From assembly GCF_001276515.1 (NCBI RefSeq), contig NZ_LDVZ01000001.1, forward strand, positions 62,001 through 126,000: 64,000 bases of DNA. Direction: 5' to 3'. The number at the start of each line of letters is the position of its first letter. The first letter of the stretch is position 1. The notes under the pieces are model-generated. The model saw only the letters and a list, made by a program, of their open reading frames with translations, did not search any database and was not told where the DNA came from. Position numbers and translations under genes: made by a program. Source of the stretch: Haemophilus sp. C1 (lineage in GTDB: Bacteria; Pseudomonadota; Gammaproteobacteria; Enterobacterales; Pasteurellaceae). This document shows positions 15,074-23,056 of the stretch, one piece after another.

Positions 15074-15192
15074 TTGACACCCACCGCCCAATCATTTAGG
15101 ATATTCTCACTTTCAACAGAAAGTCGGGATTAGCCTCCTGAAATGTATAGAGCGGTGGAAATGATGATAGTCGCCAAAAGCGGCTTTTTTTA
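15074..15192 (+). ncRNA. C4-type antisense RNA, copy 2, with its promoter
   Basis: TTGACA (15074-15079) and TAGGAT (15097-15102) are 17 bp apart. The RNA has the same ACTTTC-AACA-GAAAGT hairpin (15109-15124) and a terminator stem GTCGC/GCGGC before the T-run at about 15185. Its pairing stretches differ from copy 1 but match its own leader: GGATTAGCCT (15127-15136) is fully complementary to 15314-15323, and TGTATAGAG (15144-15152) to CTCTGTACA at 15299-15307 with one G-U pair. Confidence 0.85.
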
Positions 15193-15221
15193 TAGCCGAA
15201 AATCAGTAATTCATACCTTAA

Positions 15222-15391
15222 AAAGGTTATACCAATTTGGTATACCCTTTAAAGTAGTCAATGATGGGCTGAGTTGGAGATCTTCGGATCGCCGTTTTCT
15301 CTGTACAACGGTAAGGCTAATCCAATTCAGTTCATCACCAGTTTAGCCTCTGTGTGATGAGTTTTTAAAAACTTGTACAGAGATTTTAACA
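15222..15391 (+). promoter_or_regulatory. Structured leader of the BRO-N antirepressor, C4 target
   Basis: The fold parallels copy 1: inverted repeat 15222-15250; outer stem 15263-15277 with 15322-15336 (with G-U pairs); GATC-TTCG-GATC (15279-15290); CCGTT-loop-AACGG (15292-15311) with CTCTGTACA in the loop; hairpin CATCAC/GTGATG starting at 15333. CTCTGTACAA (15299-15308) is also complementary to TTGTACAGAG (15373-15382) next to the start codon, which probably hides the weak ribosome site. Confidence 0.75.
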
Positions 15392-16243
15392 ATGACAACT
15401 TTAACTTTTCAAAATACTACCCTTTCGGTTATCAACCAACACAACAAAACTTTCTTTACAGCAACTGATTTAGGTAATGCATTAGAATATATCCAACCGT
15501 CAATTGCAGTTATGAAAATCTACGACCGCAATGCAGACGAATTTACCCCAGAAATGACCGCACTTGTGGAAATGCAAACCGCAGGCGGGCTACAAAAAGT
15601 GCGTATCTTCTCATTGCGTGGCGCACACCTAATTGCAATGTTTGCTCGCACCAAAATCGCCAAAGCGTTTAGAAAATGGGTGCTCGATGTTTTAGATGAA
15701 GAAGTCAAAAAATCGACCGCACTTTTACCAAGCACGATTACACCAGAGCAACAACAAGCGATTCAATCTGCCGTGCAACAAGCGCATCACAGAACAGGCT
15801 TACACTGGCAAGAGATTTACCGCCAATTAAAAGCCGTGTTCCACATTGCCAAATACGACCAACTGCCACAAGACCAATACGGCAATGCAATGGCGTTCAT
15901 TATGAACTTACAGCCGATTGTCCTGCCATCAGTCGAAAAGAAATTCACCCGTGAATTTACAGAACATGACCTCCAACAGCTTGTGTGGGCGTGGTTCGCT
16001 TTATTGCGTGGCATGGAACTTTGCCAAGTGCTTCACCCCGCATTAAAACAAATTGGCTCGCACTATGCTGCTTCCGTTCATGACATGGCTTACGAATATC
16101 GCAGTACTCTCCGTCATGCCCATAACGTATTGACACGCATTACAGAGCAATTTGAATGCGAGAAAGGAAATAACTGGCGCGTATTAAAATATCTTCGAGC
16201 CTACAACCCTAAAGCAACAGGCTTTCAGCTAGATATTCTCTAA
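15392..16243 (+). CDS. BRO-N-type phage antirepressor
   Basis: The 283-residue protein has a BRO-N domain (residues about 5-105: FFTATDLGNALEY, EMQTAGGLQKVRIFSLRGAHLIAMFA, AKAFRKWVLDVLDEE), a Gln-rich linker, and a C-terminal domain shared with the AntA/B protein at 9499 (FTEHDLQQLVWAWFALLRG; NWRVLKYLRAYNPKA). The two are therefore N-terminal domain swaps on a common C-terminal part. Expression is probably gated by the upstream C4-type RNA and leader. It likely counteracts a CI-like repressor. Confidence 0.9.
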   Translation: MTTLTFQNTTLSVINQHNKTFFTATDLGNALEYIQPSIAVMKIYDRNADEFTPEMTALVEMQTAGGLQKVRIFSLRGAHLIAMFARTKIAKAFRKWVLDVLDEEVKKSTALLPSTITPEQQQAIQSAVQQAHHRTGLHWQEIYRQLKAVFHIAKYDQLPQDQYGNAMAFIMNLQPIVLPSVEKKFTREFTEHDLQQLVWAWFALLRGMELCQVLHPALKQIGSHYAASVHDMAYEYRSTLRHAHNVLTRITEQFECEKGNNWRVLKYLRAYNPKATGFQLDIL

Positions 16244-16321
16244 AACACCACAAAATCCGACCGCACTTTTTTAAGCCTGCGGCGGATTCTCACACCTAAA
16301 ATTCGACAAAAGGAACAGAAA

Positions 16322-16441
16322 ATGAACAAATTAATCATTACGCTTGTGTGTGCATTTGTGGTGTATATGGCGCACGCCCTAAATCTTAATCAAGACTGTG
16401 ACGGCAAAATCTGTCACACTGAACAGACACAACAATACTAA
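16322..16441 (+). CDS. 39-residue secreted or membrane peptide
   Basis: A short frame with a good AAAGGAAC ribosome site encodes a hydrophobic N-terminus (NKLIITLVCAFVVYMAHA, like a signal peptide) and a short tail with two cysteines (QDCDGKICH). The equivalent gene after the first antirepressor (10246) has the same position, anchor type and cysteine pair, and the untranslated sequences before both start codons are similar. Function unknown. Confidence 0.5.
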   Translation: MNKLIITLVCAFVVYMAHALNLNQDCDGKICHTEQTQQY

Positions 16442-16445
16442 CAAA

Positions 16446-16471
16446 CCACCGCTCTTATGGGCGGTTTTTTA
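16446..16471 (+). terminator. Terminator before the excisionase gene
   Basis: ACCGC and GCGGT (16448-16452, 16461-16465) pair around an 8-base loop, followed by TTTTT and ATT. It closes the antirepressor module and isolates the xis-int pair. Confidence 0.8.
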
Positions 16472-16487
16472 TTGGAGTAAATATGGG

Positions 16488-16826
16488 ATGGAACAAACTC
16501 TTACAATAAAACAAACAGCTAAATTACTTAATCTAAGCTATAGCACGGTTTTTAATCATCGCCATAAATGGGGGTTCTTCCAGATGGAGGGATCTAATAT
16601 TTGGTTAGTTGAGAAATCAGTGCTTGAACAACGCAGAAAAAAGCAGAATAATCTATACTGCGATGTGCAGGTCGGCGATTATTCTGTGGAGAATAGAAAA
16701 TGTCGATCAGAAAAAATAAATACGGCGTATGGCAAATCGATATTGCCACACCGAGCGGAGAAAGAATTAGATGCTCTGCTAAAACAACTGAAAAGCGGCT
16801 CGCGCAAGAGTACCATGACAAACTAA
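16488..16826 (+). CDS. Excisionase/AlpA-like DNA-binding protein
   Basis: The 112-residue protein starts at ATG 16488 (GGAG ten bases upstream) and opens with a MerR/AlpA-type winged helix (TIKQTAKLLNLSYSTVFNHRHKWG) with a basic C-terminal half. It overlaps the integrase start by 127 bp in another frame, the common xis-int arrangement, so it is probably the directionality factor for excision. It could also act as a regulator of int. No attachment-arm sites were identified. Confidence 0.7.
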   Translation: MEQTLTIKQTAKLLNLSYSTVFNHRHKWGFFQMEGSNIWLVEKSVLEQRRKKQNNLYCDVQVGDYSVENRKCRSEKINTAYGKSILPHRAEKELDALLKQLKSGSRKSTMTN

Positions 16827-17791
16827 AACACGAGCTTTGGCAAGTTGAAAAACTAAATAAGAAACCCGAAAGAACCATTGAGGAGGTATTAATTCGGTTT
16901 CTTGAAGTTTCGCAAGGACAAAAAGATTTTGCCACAAAAATTCGCCATGTAGAATATTGGCGTGAAGTATTGGCAGGACGCTTACTCAGCTCTTTAACAA
17001 CAGATGATATTCTTAATGCCCTACCTACCCATAAAACAGGGACAAAAGAGCCAATTTCCCCATCAACTCAAAATCGTTATCGCTCCTCTATTATGCGCGC
17101 TCTATCCATTGCACAGCAATCAGGTTGGATCGATAACATCCCTTATATCCCAAGAAATAAAGAGCCTAAAGTAAGAGTACGGTGGATAAGCCAAGTCAAA
17201 GCACAAGGCCTTATCAACGCCTTGCAATTAGACTGGATGAAAGATGTATGCTCATTTGCACTTGCTACTGGTGCGAGAGCGAGCGAAATTCTTACTCTTA
17301 CTTGGGATAAGATTGATTTTGAGAGACAAATAGCCATTGTAAGTAGCGATATTGCAAAATCAGGAAGAGCAAGATCGTTACTCTTGGGCACAGAGGCTAT
17401 GGATGTGTTGAAAAGACGAGCCAATTTACGCATGTCACCTTATGTTTTCCACCGAGGAAAAGGAAAACGTATAAGTGAAGTCGATAAATACGATTTTAAC
17501 CGCGCACTTAAACGCTGCAAAATTGAAAATTTCCGATTCCACGACTTGCGTCACACATGGGCAAGTTGGCACGTCCAAAACGGTACACCATTGATGGTGT
17601 TAAAAGAACTTGGCGGATGGGAAACATTAGAAATGGTTAAGCGTTATGCGCACCTTAACGCCAAACACTTGTTAGACTACGCAAATCACGTCAAATTTAC
17701 GTCAAAGTCATCATTTGACACGTCAAATGTCATTGCAGAAAATGACGAAATTAGCGAAAAAAGCACAAATAAAAAAGCCGTAAATCATTGA
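16700..17791 (+). CDS. int: Tyrosine recombinase (prophage integrase)
   Basis: The 363-residue protein has an SAM-like arm/core-binding domain and a catalytic domain with the expected residues: Arg in TGARASEILTLTW, HDLRH (His and Arg) near residue 278, the GGW motif and Tyr in VKRYAHL. It catalyses integration and excision at attachment sites. It lies next to the 3' end of tRNA-Leu, reading toward it, which fits integration in that gene. The C-terminal tail is Ser/Asn/Lys-rich. Confidence 0.95.
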   Translation: MSIRKNKYGVWQIDIATPSGERIRCSAKTTEKRLAQEYHDKLKHELWQVEKLNKKPERTIEEVLIRFLEVSQGQKDFATKIRHVEYWREVLAGRLLSSLTTDDILNALPTHKTGTKEPISPSTQNRYRSSIMRALSIAQQSGWIDNIPYIPRNKEPKVRVRWISQVKAQGLINALQLDWMKDVCSFALATGARASEILTLTWDKIDFERQIAIVSSDIAKSGRARSLLLGTEAMDVLKRRANLRMSPYVFHRGKGKRISEVDKYDFNRALKRCKIENFRFHDLRHTWASWHVQNGTPLMVLKELGGWETLEMVKRYAHLNAKHLLDYANHVKFTSKSSFDTSNVIAENDEISEKSTNKKAVNH

Positions 17792-17822
17792 TTCCCCTCG
17801 TGATTTACGACTTTACTTAAGT

Positions 17823-17870
17823 TGGTGCCTAGGGTCGGACTCGAACCGACACGTTTATTCAACGGCGGAT
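17823..17870. other. Probable prophage attachment site (right end)
   Basis: The integrase gene ends 32 bp from the 3' end of tRNA-Leu. Phages using this arrangement carry a copy of the tRNA 3' part as attachment core, so the tRNA stays intact. The core length and the matching left copy cannot be seen in this window. Confidence 0.45.
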
Positions 17871-17908
17871 TTTGAATCCGCTGCGTCTACCAATTTCGCC
17901 ACCCAGGC
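17823..17908 (-). tRNA. tRNA-Leu (CAA)
   Basis: The leftward strand reads a complete 86-base class II tRNA with a long variable arm: acceptor GCCTGGG, an anticodon stem GCGGA/TCCGC with loop TTCAAAA (anticodon CAA), T arm GGTTCGAGTCC, and an encoded CCA end. It is the chromosomal target of the prophage. Confidence 0.96.
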
Positions 17909-18007
17909 TTAATGCTGTTGAATTATACGTATATATAAATGTGTGACAAGTAAAATTTATTGGAAATAATCCATTTGTTTTAAAAATGAGCAAGAATTTT
18001 CTGTTTT

Positions 18008-18100
18008 CTAAAAATATCGCCAAACAAATGCAATAACTAAAATACATAACATGATTAAAATCTGAATCAGTCGTTTTTTTGTTAATTTTTCTGCTGCCAT
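18008..18100 (-). CDS. Possible 30-residue membrane protein divergent from fnr
   Basis: A short frame encodes a basic N-terminus (AAEKLTKKRLIQ) followed by one hydrophobic helix (ILIMLCILVIAFVW) ending WRYF. GAAGAG lies about 8 bases before the ATG. The organisation, positive-inside start plus one membrane helix, is that of known small membrane proteins of enteric bacteria, but I cannot name a family. It is transcribed away from fnr and could share its control region. Confidence 0.5.
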   Translation of the reverse strand: MAAEKLTKKRLIQILIMLCILVIAFVWRYF

Positions 18101-18135
18101 AATGCTTTACTCTTCTTAAAATGACTATTTAGTGG

Positions 18136-18157
18136 TATAATTATTGAGTTAGATCAA
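18136..18157 (+). promoter_or_regulatory. fnr promoter with overlapping FNR box
   Basis: An extended -10 (TGG then TATAAT, 18136-18141) is followed directly by TTGAGTTAGATCAA (18144-18157), one base off the FNR consensus TTGAT-N4-ATCAA. A site over the transcription start predicts repression of fnr by its own product when oxygen is absent. Confidence 0.75.
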
Positions 18158-18192
18158 TTTTACACTAATTTTTCGAAATATTTGAGGCTTAC

Positions 18193-18966
18193 ATGAAAAA
18201 TTTCGTTGCAGAAACCAAGGCAGGACGCCGGGTTCAATCGGGAGGTTGTGCTATTCATTGCCAGGATTGCAGTATTAGTCAACTTTGTATTCCTTTTACG
18301 CTGAACGAACATGAATTAGATCAGCTTGATAATATTATCGAACGAAAGAAACCTATCCAAAAATCACAAGTTCTTTTTAAAGCAGGTGATTCCCTCAATT
18401 CAATTTATGCAATTCGTTCTGGCACAATAAAAAGCTATACGATTAGTGAATCTGGAGAAGAACAAATCACTTCATTCCATTTGCCTGGTGATTTAGTTGG
18501 ATTTGATGCCATTACTCAAATGCAACATCCTAGTTTTGCTCAAGCTCTAGAAACGGCTATGGTATGTGAAATTCCTTTTGATATTTTAGATGATTTGGCA
18601 GGAAAAATGCCAAAGCTACGCCAACAAATTTTACGTTTGATGAGCAGTGAAATCAAAAGTGATCAAGAGATGATTTTATTGCTATCTAAAATGAATGCAG
18701 AAGAGCGTTTAGCTGCTTTTATTCATAATCTTTCTAAACGCTATTCTGCTCGAGGTTTTTCAGCAAAAGAATTTCGTTTAACAATGACACGTGGCGATAT
18801 TGGTAATTATCTAGGTTTAACTGTGGAAACTATCAGCCGCTTATTAGGCCGCTTTCAAAAACTCGGCGTGATTAGCGTACAAGGCAAATATATTACAATC
18901 AATGATTTAAATGGTTTAATTGAATTAACTGGCATGAATAAAACCAAAATAACATTAGTTGAATAA
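18193..18966 (+). CDS. fnr: FNR oxygen-responsive transcription regulator
   Basis: The 257-residue protein is nearly identical in layout to E. coli FNR. Iron-sulfur ligands correspond to Cys23, Cys26 and Cys32 in the [16 protein letters not shown] segment plus Cys125 (AMVCEI). A CRP-like nucleotide-binding fold follows, then a helix-turn-helix with [13 protein letters not shown] near the end. It switches genes for anaerobic respiration. It is monocistronic with its own terminator, and the promoter carries an FNR box. Confidence 0.97.
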   Translation: MKNFVAETKAGRRVQSGGCAIHCQDCSISQLCIPFTLNEHELDQLDNIIERKKPIQKSQVLFKAGDSLNSIYAIRSGTIKSYTISESGEEQITSFHLPGDLVGFDAITQMQHPSFAQALETAMVCEIPFDILDDLAGKMPKLRQQILRLMSSEIKSDQEMILLLSKMNAEERLAAFIHNLSKRYSARGFSAKEFRLTMTRGDIGNYLGLTVETISRLLGRFQKLGVISVQGKYITINDLNGLIELTGMNKTKITLVE

Positions 18967-18973
18967 TTTTTGA

Positions 18974-18996
18974 GGCGTGAATTTCACGCCTTTTTT
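18974..18996 (+). terminator. fnr terminator
   Basis: GGCGTGA and TCACGCC (18974-18980, 18984-18990) pair around ATT and are followed by TTTTTT. Confidence 0.92.
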
Positions 18997-19099
18997 GTAT
19001 TCATTAAAAATAAATTTTGCACTAGATCACCTTTTTGAAAATCGCTCCTTGCCATTCTTGCTATTCTTTTTTATCCTATGCCCAATTTGGGAGGCTATT

Positions 19100-20029
19100 A
19101 TGAAATTTAAAAATATTCTCGTTGTACTTAATCCTAGTAATGAAAAACAGTACGCTCTTGCGCGTGCCGTGCGTCTGGTGAAAGAACAAAAAAATGAAAC
19201 TAAGGTAAAAATTACCGCACTTTTATCTGTATATGACTTATCTTATGAAATGTCGGCTTTACTTTCTTCTGAAGAACGTTCAGAAATGCATCAACAAGTA
19301 ATCGAAAAACACCGCCATGCGGTTCAATATTACTTAGATAAATATGCAGATCCAGAAATTGAATTGCAATCTCACATTGTTTGGAATAGCAACGAAGCTG
19401 AGGCGATTAAAGAAGAAGTCGAAGGTAACAATTATGATCTTGTAGTGAAATATACTAAAGATGAAGAAAGTTTTACCTCACTTATTTTCACACCAGTGGA
19501 TTGGCAGCTTCTTCGTAAATGTCCCGTTCCCGTTTTGATGGTTCGCGATGGCGATTGGAAACATCAACGCCGTATTCTTGTGGCGGTGAATGTTTCTGGT
19601 GAGCAAGACTATCAAGATGAATTTAATCAAGAACTCGTGGAAACAGGCATGTCACTCGCTGAAAATTTAAATCGTGGCAATGTTCACTTGGTTGCAGCCT
19701 ACCCTTCTGCACCAATCAATATGGCTATTGATTTACCAGAATTTAATACTTCAGGCTATGAAAACGGTATTCGTGGCCAACATCTCATTAATATGAAAGC
19801 ATTGCGTCAAAAATTTGGGATTAGTGAAGACCATACTCATGTGCGTGAAGGTTTCCCTGAAGAAGTGATTCCTGAAGTCGCAAAAGAAATTGAAGCAGAG
19901 TTAGTAATTTTAGGTACAGTGGGACGCACAGGTTTATCTGCTGCATTATTGGGCAATACTGCGGAGCATGTGATTAGTAAATTAAGTTGTAATTTATTAG
20001 GCATTAAGCCATCTAAAAAAGACGATTAA
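19100..20029 (+). CDS. uspE: Universal stress protein E (tandem Usp domains)
   Basis: The protein has 309 residues from ATG 19100, which has GGGAGG upstream; the longer frame from 18977 begins within the fnr terminator and is not used. It holds two Usp domains: the first begins MKFKNILVVLNPSNEK, the second near residue 155 (RRILVAVNVSGEQD), ending with the nucleotide-site motif GTVGRTGLSAALLGNTAEHV. UspE is a cytosolic stress protein involved in survival and surface behaviour in E. coli. In E. coli it also sits next to fnr. Confidence 0.95.
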   Translation: MKFKNILVVLNPSNEKQYALARAVRLVKEQKNETKVKITALLSVYDLSYEMSALLSSEERSEMHQQVIEKHRHAVQYYLDKYADPEIELQSHIVWNSNEAEAIKEEVEGNNYDLVVKYTKDEESFTSLIFTPVDWQLLRKCPVPVLMVRDGDWKHQRRILVAVNVSGEQDYQDEFNQELVETGMSLAENLNRGNVHLVAAYPSAPINMAIDLPEFNTSGYENGIRGQHLINMKALRQKFGISEDHTHVREGFPEEVIPEVAKEIEAELVILGTVGRTGLSAALLGNTAEHVISKLSCNLLGIKPSKKDD

Positions 20030-20049
20030 TAACAGCCATCTACATTTAA

Positions 20050-20087
20050 AAATTCCCTAAGTACTAAGGTATTTAGGAAATTTTTTT
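20050..20087 (+). terminator. uspE terminator
   Basis: The arms 20050-20060 and 20073-20083 (AAATT.CCTAA with TTAGG.AAATT) pair and run into TTTTTTT. Confidence 0.8.
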
Positions 20088-20108
20088 ATATGCTTTATAT
20101 AGATGTTT

Positions 20109-20124
20109 TGTGATCTAGATCACA
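20109..20124 (+). promoter_or_regulatory. CRP site upstream of the DUF4198 gene
   Basis: TGTGATCTAGATCACA is a perfect palindromic match to the CRP consensus TGTGA-N6-TCACA, about 105 bp before the start codon. Catabolite control of the downstream gene is likely. Confidence 0.75.
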
Positions 20125-20229
20125 AATATTAAATTTTCTCTAAATTACCATTTGAATGATAGTTATTTTTATTTAATATTCGCACTCATTTTTTATAAAT
20201 GCTCCCTCTATTTTTTATTAAGGAAAGGT

Positions 20230-21066
20230 ATGAAAAAAACATTAATTGCGAGTTTATTGGTTTTAGCTGGTGCAGCGCAAGCTCATGAAGTTTGGGTTCA
20301 AGCGCCTACAAAATTGGCATCTGGTTCTGTATTAAAAGCAGAATTAGCTTATGGGGACTACCCTTACATAGAAAAAATCCCTGAAGCGCGTTTAAAAATT
20401 TTTGCGCCAATGGAAATTATTCATCAAGATGGTGAAAAACAAACCTTAGTTCAAAAAGGTGAAAACTATCAATATCAATCAGAGAAAGCATTGTCTGATG
20501 GCTCTTATTGGGTGACAGCAACTTATAAACCAACATTTTGGTCACAAAATGCTGAAGGTTGGAAAATGGATAATTTGAAAGGATTAGAAAATCCAACTTA
20601 TTGCGAACAAACTCAAATGTTTGGTAAAAGTCTTGTTACAGTTGGTAAAAAACCATTAAATGCAGAAATGGCAATGACAAGAGTTGGTTTACCACTTGAA
20701 ATTGTTCCTTTGCGTGATCCAAGCAAAGTGAAATCAGGAGAACCGTTCCCTGTTCAAATTTTCTACCAAGATCAGCCATTAGCAGGTGAAACTGTAATTG
20801 CAACAGCAGATACTATTGTAGTGAAAGATCTTGAAGCAGGCACAAGCCATCGTGAACCACAAGGTTTTTCAGGTAAAACAGATAGTCAAGGACGTGTAAA
20901 TATCATTCCATTAATTGATGGTATTTGGAAAATTAAAGTTATTCATAAAACACCATTTGCAGATCAACAAATTTGTCAGCAATCTGCAAGCTATAGCACA
21001 TTAATTTTACCCGTTGGTAAAGGATTAGCTAAATTACCACCAAAACCAGAACACCATCATCATTAA
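20230..21066 (+). CDS. Periplasmic DUF4198-family protein with His-rich tail
   Basis: The protein has 278 residues from ATG 20230 (AGGAAAGG upstream). A signal peptide ([17 protein letters not shown], cleavage before HEVWVQ) exports it. The rest fits DUF4198, a family found with nickel and cobalt uptake systems, and the protein ends EHHHH, a likely metal-binding tail. No transporter genes are adjacent here, so metal binding is inferred, not shown. A perfect CRP site precedes it and an uptake-signal dyad terminates it. Confidence 0.78.
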   Translation: MKKTLIASLLVLAGAAQAHEVWVQAPTKLASGSVLKAELAYGDYPYIEKIPEARLKIFAPMEIIHQDGEKQTLVQKGENYQYQSEKALSDGSYWVTATYKPTFWSQNAEGWKMDNLKGLENPTYCEQTQMFGKSLVTVGKKPLNAEMAMTRVGLPLEIVPLRDPSKVKSGEPFPVQIFYQDQPLAGETVIATADTIVVKDLEAGTSHREPQGFSGKTDSQGRVNIIPLIDGIWKIKVIHKTPFADQQICQQSASYSTLILPVGKGLAKLPPKPEHHHH

Positions 21067-21071
21067 TTTTG

Positions 21072-21103
21072 AAAGTGCGGTGGAATTTCACCGCACTTTT
21101 ATA
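21072..21103. terminator. Inverted uptake-signal pair acting as bidirectional terminator
   Basis: AAAGTGCGGTG and CACCGCACTTT form a long stem between the convergent DUF4198 gene and purN. Paired DNA-uptake signals as terminators are characteristic of Haemophilus. Confidence 0.88.
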
Positions 21104-21149
21104 CCCTAATTAAATAAAAAATACAGAAATAGTCTACCTAAATCCTAAG

Positions 21150-21788
21150 TTATTCATTTGCATATCCTGATTTTAGCAAGGGTTTCCCATCTAAATATGC
21201 CAAATTATCTTTAAGTCTTAATCGACCTTCGATAAACCATTTAATCACAAGCGGATAAATTCTATATTCTTGCTCACGGGTTCTAGCTTCCACATCTTCT
21301 ACATTATCTTCAGGAAAGATAGGCACTTTTGCTTGTAAAACAATCGCACCACCATCCACTTCTTCATTGACAAAATGAACGGTTGTGCCGTGTTCATTGT
21401 CGCCTGCTTCAATCACACGTTGGTAGGTGTTTAAGCCTGCATATTTAGGAAGAAGAGAAGGATGGATATTTAAAATTTTTCCTGCAAAACGTTGAGTAAA
21501 TTTTGGGGTAAGAATTTTCATATAACCAGCAAGGACGATCAAATCTACAGCTAGGCTTTGCAAATAATCGCCAATGGCATCGTCCATTTCGAGGTTATTG
21601 GCAAAATTTTTGCGAAGAAAGACCGCTTGCGGAATCTGTGCTTGTTTGGCTCGAACTAATCCGTAAGCATCAGCTTTGTTACTTACCACACAAGCAATTT
21701 TGGCGGGAATATCGCCTGAATGGCAGGCATCAATAATAGTTTGTAAATTCGTTCCTTGACCAGAAATAAGGGCGGCAATTTTTTTCAT
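21150..21788 (-). CDS. purN: Phosphoribosylglycinamide formyltransferase 1
   Basis: This 212-residue enzyme transfers a formyl group from 10-formyltetrahydrofolate to GAR in purine synthesis. Visible motifs are the N-terminal ALISGQGTNLQ, the catalytic NIHPSLLP (Asn, His) and HFVNEEVDGG (Asp). The ATG at 21788 is preferred over 21800 because GAGGAAG lies correctly before it. It follows purM after about 55 bp in one operon. Confidence 0.97.
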   Translation of the reverse strand: MKKIAALISGQGTNLQTIIDACHSGDIPAKIACVVSNKADAYGLVRAKQAQIPQAVFLRKNFANNLEMDDAIGDYLQSLAVDLIVLAGYMKILTPKFTQRFAGKILNIHPSLLPKYAGLNTYQRVIEAGDNEHGTTVHFVNEEVDGGAIVLQAKVPIFPEDNVEDVEARTREQEYRIYPLVIKWFIEGRLRLKDNLAYLDGKPLLKSGYANE

Positions 21789-21842
21789 TTTCTTCCTCAT
21801 AGAAATCAGCCCAAAAGGGCTGAATTGAAATTTAAGATTTTA

Positions 21843-22877
21843 TTATTGAATCTCAACCTGTGCTTCGCCTTCGCCAAGAGGTACAATTTTGCCGATAACC
21901 CACGCTTTTTCGCCCGCTTGTTCAAGCAATGCGAGAGCGGTTTCAACCTCTTTTTCTGGTAATGCAATTACCATACCTACGCCACAGTTAAAAGTGCGGT
22001 ACATTTCATAACGACTAATATTGCCTTTTTCTTGTAACCAGTTAAAGATCGCAGGCCATTGCCAGCTTGATTCATCAATCACTGCTTTGGTGTTGTCAGG
22101 CAATACACGCGGGATATTTTCCCAGAAGCCACCGCCTGTTAAGTGAGCAATGGCGTGAACTTCGGTCTGCTTGATCAGCTGTAAAATCGATTTTACATAG
22201 ATTTTGGTTGGTGCTAAAAGGTGCTCGCTAAGTGATTTGCCTTCCAACAAATCCGCTGGATTTGCACCACTTACTTCAAGCACTTTGCGAATTAACGAAT
22301 AACCGTTTGAATGTGCACCGCTTGAACCAAGTGCGATTAAGGTGTCGCCCGTTTTCACTGCTGTGCCGTCAATAATCTCTGATTTTTCTACCACGCCTAC
22401 GCAGAAACCCGCTAAGTCGTAGTCGCCTTCGTGGTACATTCCTGGCATTTCAGCGGTTTCGCCGCCGACTAACGCACAGCCAGACATTTCGCAACCGTCT
22501 GCAATACCTTTGATCACACTTGCTGCCACATCAACGTCTAATTTCCCTGTAGCATAATAATCTAAGAAGAAAAGCGGTTCTGCACCTTGCACGATTAAGT
22601 CATTCACACACATTGCCACTAAATCCTGACCAATGGTATCGTGTTTTTTCAAGTCAATCGCGAGTCGTAATTTTGTGCCTACTCCGTCTGTGCCAGAAAC
22701 TAAAATTGGCTCTTTATATTTGGTTGGTAAAGCACATAATGCGCCGAAACCACCTAATCCTCCCATGACTTCAGGACGGCGAGTGCGTTTTAGATCGCCT
22801 TTGATACGTTCGATTAATTCATTTCCAGCGTGAATATTGACGCCTGCATCTTTGTGGCTAAGTTGTGTGTCGCTCAC
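21843..22877 (-). CDS. purM: Phosphoribosylformylglycinamidine cyclo-ligase (AIR synthetase)
   Basis: The 344-residue protein is full length, with [17 protein letters not shown] at the start, the [10 protein letters not shown] nucleotide-site motif and [12 protein letters not shown] late in the chain. It makes AIR from FGAM with ATP in purine synthesis. It leads the purMN operon, and a PurR box 48-63 bp upstream suggests repression by PurR with hypoxanthine or guanine. Confidence 0.98.
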   Translation of the reverse strand: MSDTQLSHKDAGVNIHAGNELIERIKGDLKRTRRPEVMGGLGGFGALCALPTKYKEPILVSGTDGVGTKLRLAIDLKKHDTIGQDLVAMCVNDLIVQGAEPLFFLDYYATGKLDVDVAASVIKGIADGCEMSGCALVGGETAEMPGMYHEGDYDLAGFCVGVVEKSEIIDGTAVKTGDTLIALGSSGAHSNGYSLIRKVLEVSGANPADLLEGKSLSEHLLAPTKIYVKSILQLIKQTEVHAIAHLTGGGFWENIPRVLPDNTKAVIDESSWQWPAIFNWLQEKGNISRYEMYRTFNCGVGMVIALPEKEVETALALLEQAGEKAWVIGKIVPLGEGEAQVEIQ

Positions 22878-22924
22878 GATTAACCTCGAACAATTGAAAT
22901 AAAAATTGGGCAGATTATACCACT

Positions 22925-22940
22925 AGGCAAACGTTTGCAG
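22925..22940 (-). promoter_or_regulatory. PurR operator upstream of purM
   Basis: AGGCAAACGTTTGCAG contains the palindromic core GCAAACGTTTGC of the PurR consensus. Confidence 0.88.
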
Positions 22941-23011
22941 TATTGTTAAATTAATTCATTTGATAACATTCTTAAAATTAAAATGAAATCGCTTGCAATC
23001 AAAATTTATTT

Positions 23012-23029
23012 GTACTACTTTAATAGTAC
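23012..23029 (+). promoter_or_regulatory. TrpR operator upstream of the ydfG-trpBA unit
   Basis: GTACTACTTTAATAGTAC is an inverted repeat that matches the E. coli trp operator at 13 of 18 positions, including both CTA/TAG half-site cores. It lies 28 bp before the ydfG start, so TrpR with tryptophan probably represses all three genes. No leader peptide or attenuator was seen. Confidence 0.75.
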
Positions 23030-23056
23030 AAATAAGCTCAAGATCTAGGAGAAAAA

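Larger units (their letters stand above)
1..17822. mobile_element. Lambda-like prophage, right part (left end outside window)
   Basis: The segment holds lysogeny control (cI, cro, antirepressors), replication (DnaB-type helicase, O-like proteins, ninB), recombination (recT, exonuclease, ssb), superinfection exclusion (SieB-like) and an integrase whose gene ends about 30 bp from the 3' end of tRNA-Leu. Gene order around the repressor matches lambda. No structural or lysis genes are visible, so these must lie to the left if the phage is complete. The integrase and tRNA mark the right boundary; the left attachment site is not in the window. Confidence 0.93.

Noticed and set aside
15143..15346. 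67-codon frame across C4 RNA copy 2 and its leader
   Set aside because: It runs through the terminator and RNA hairpins, has no ribosome site, and has no counterpart in copy 1.
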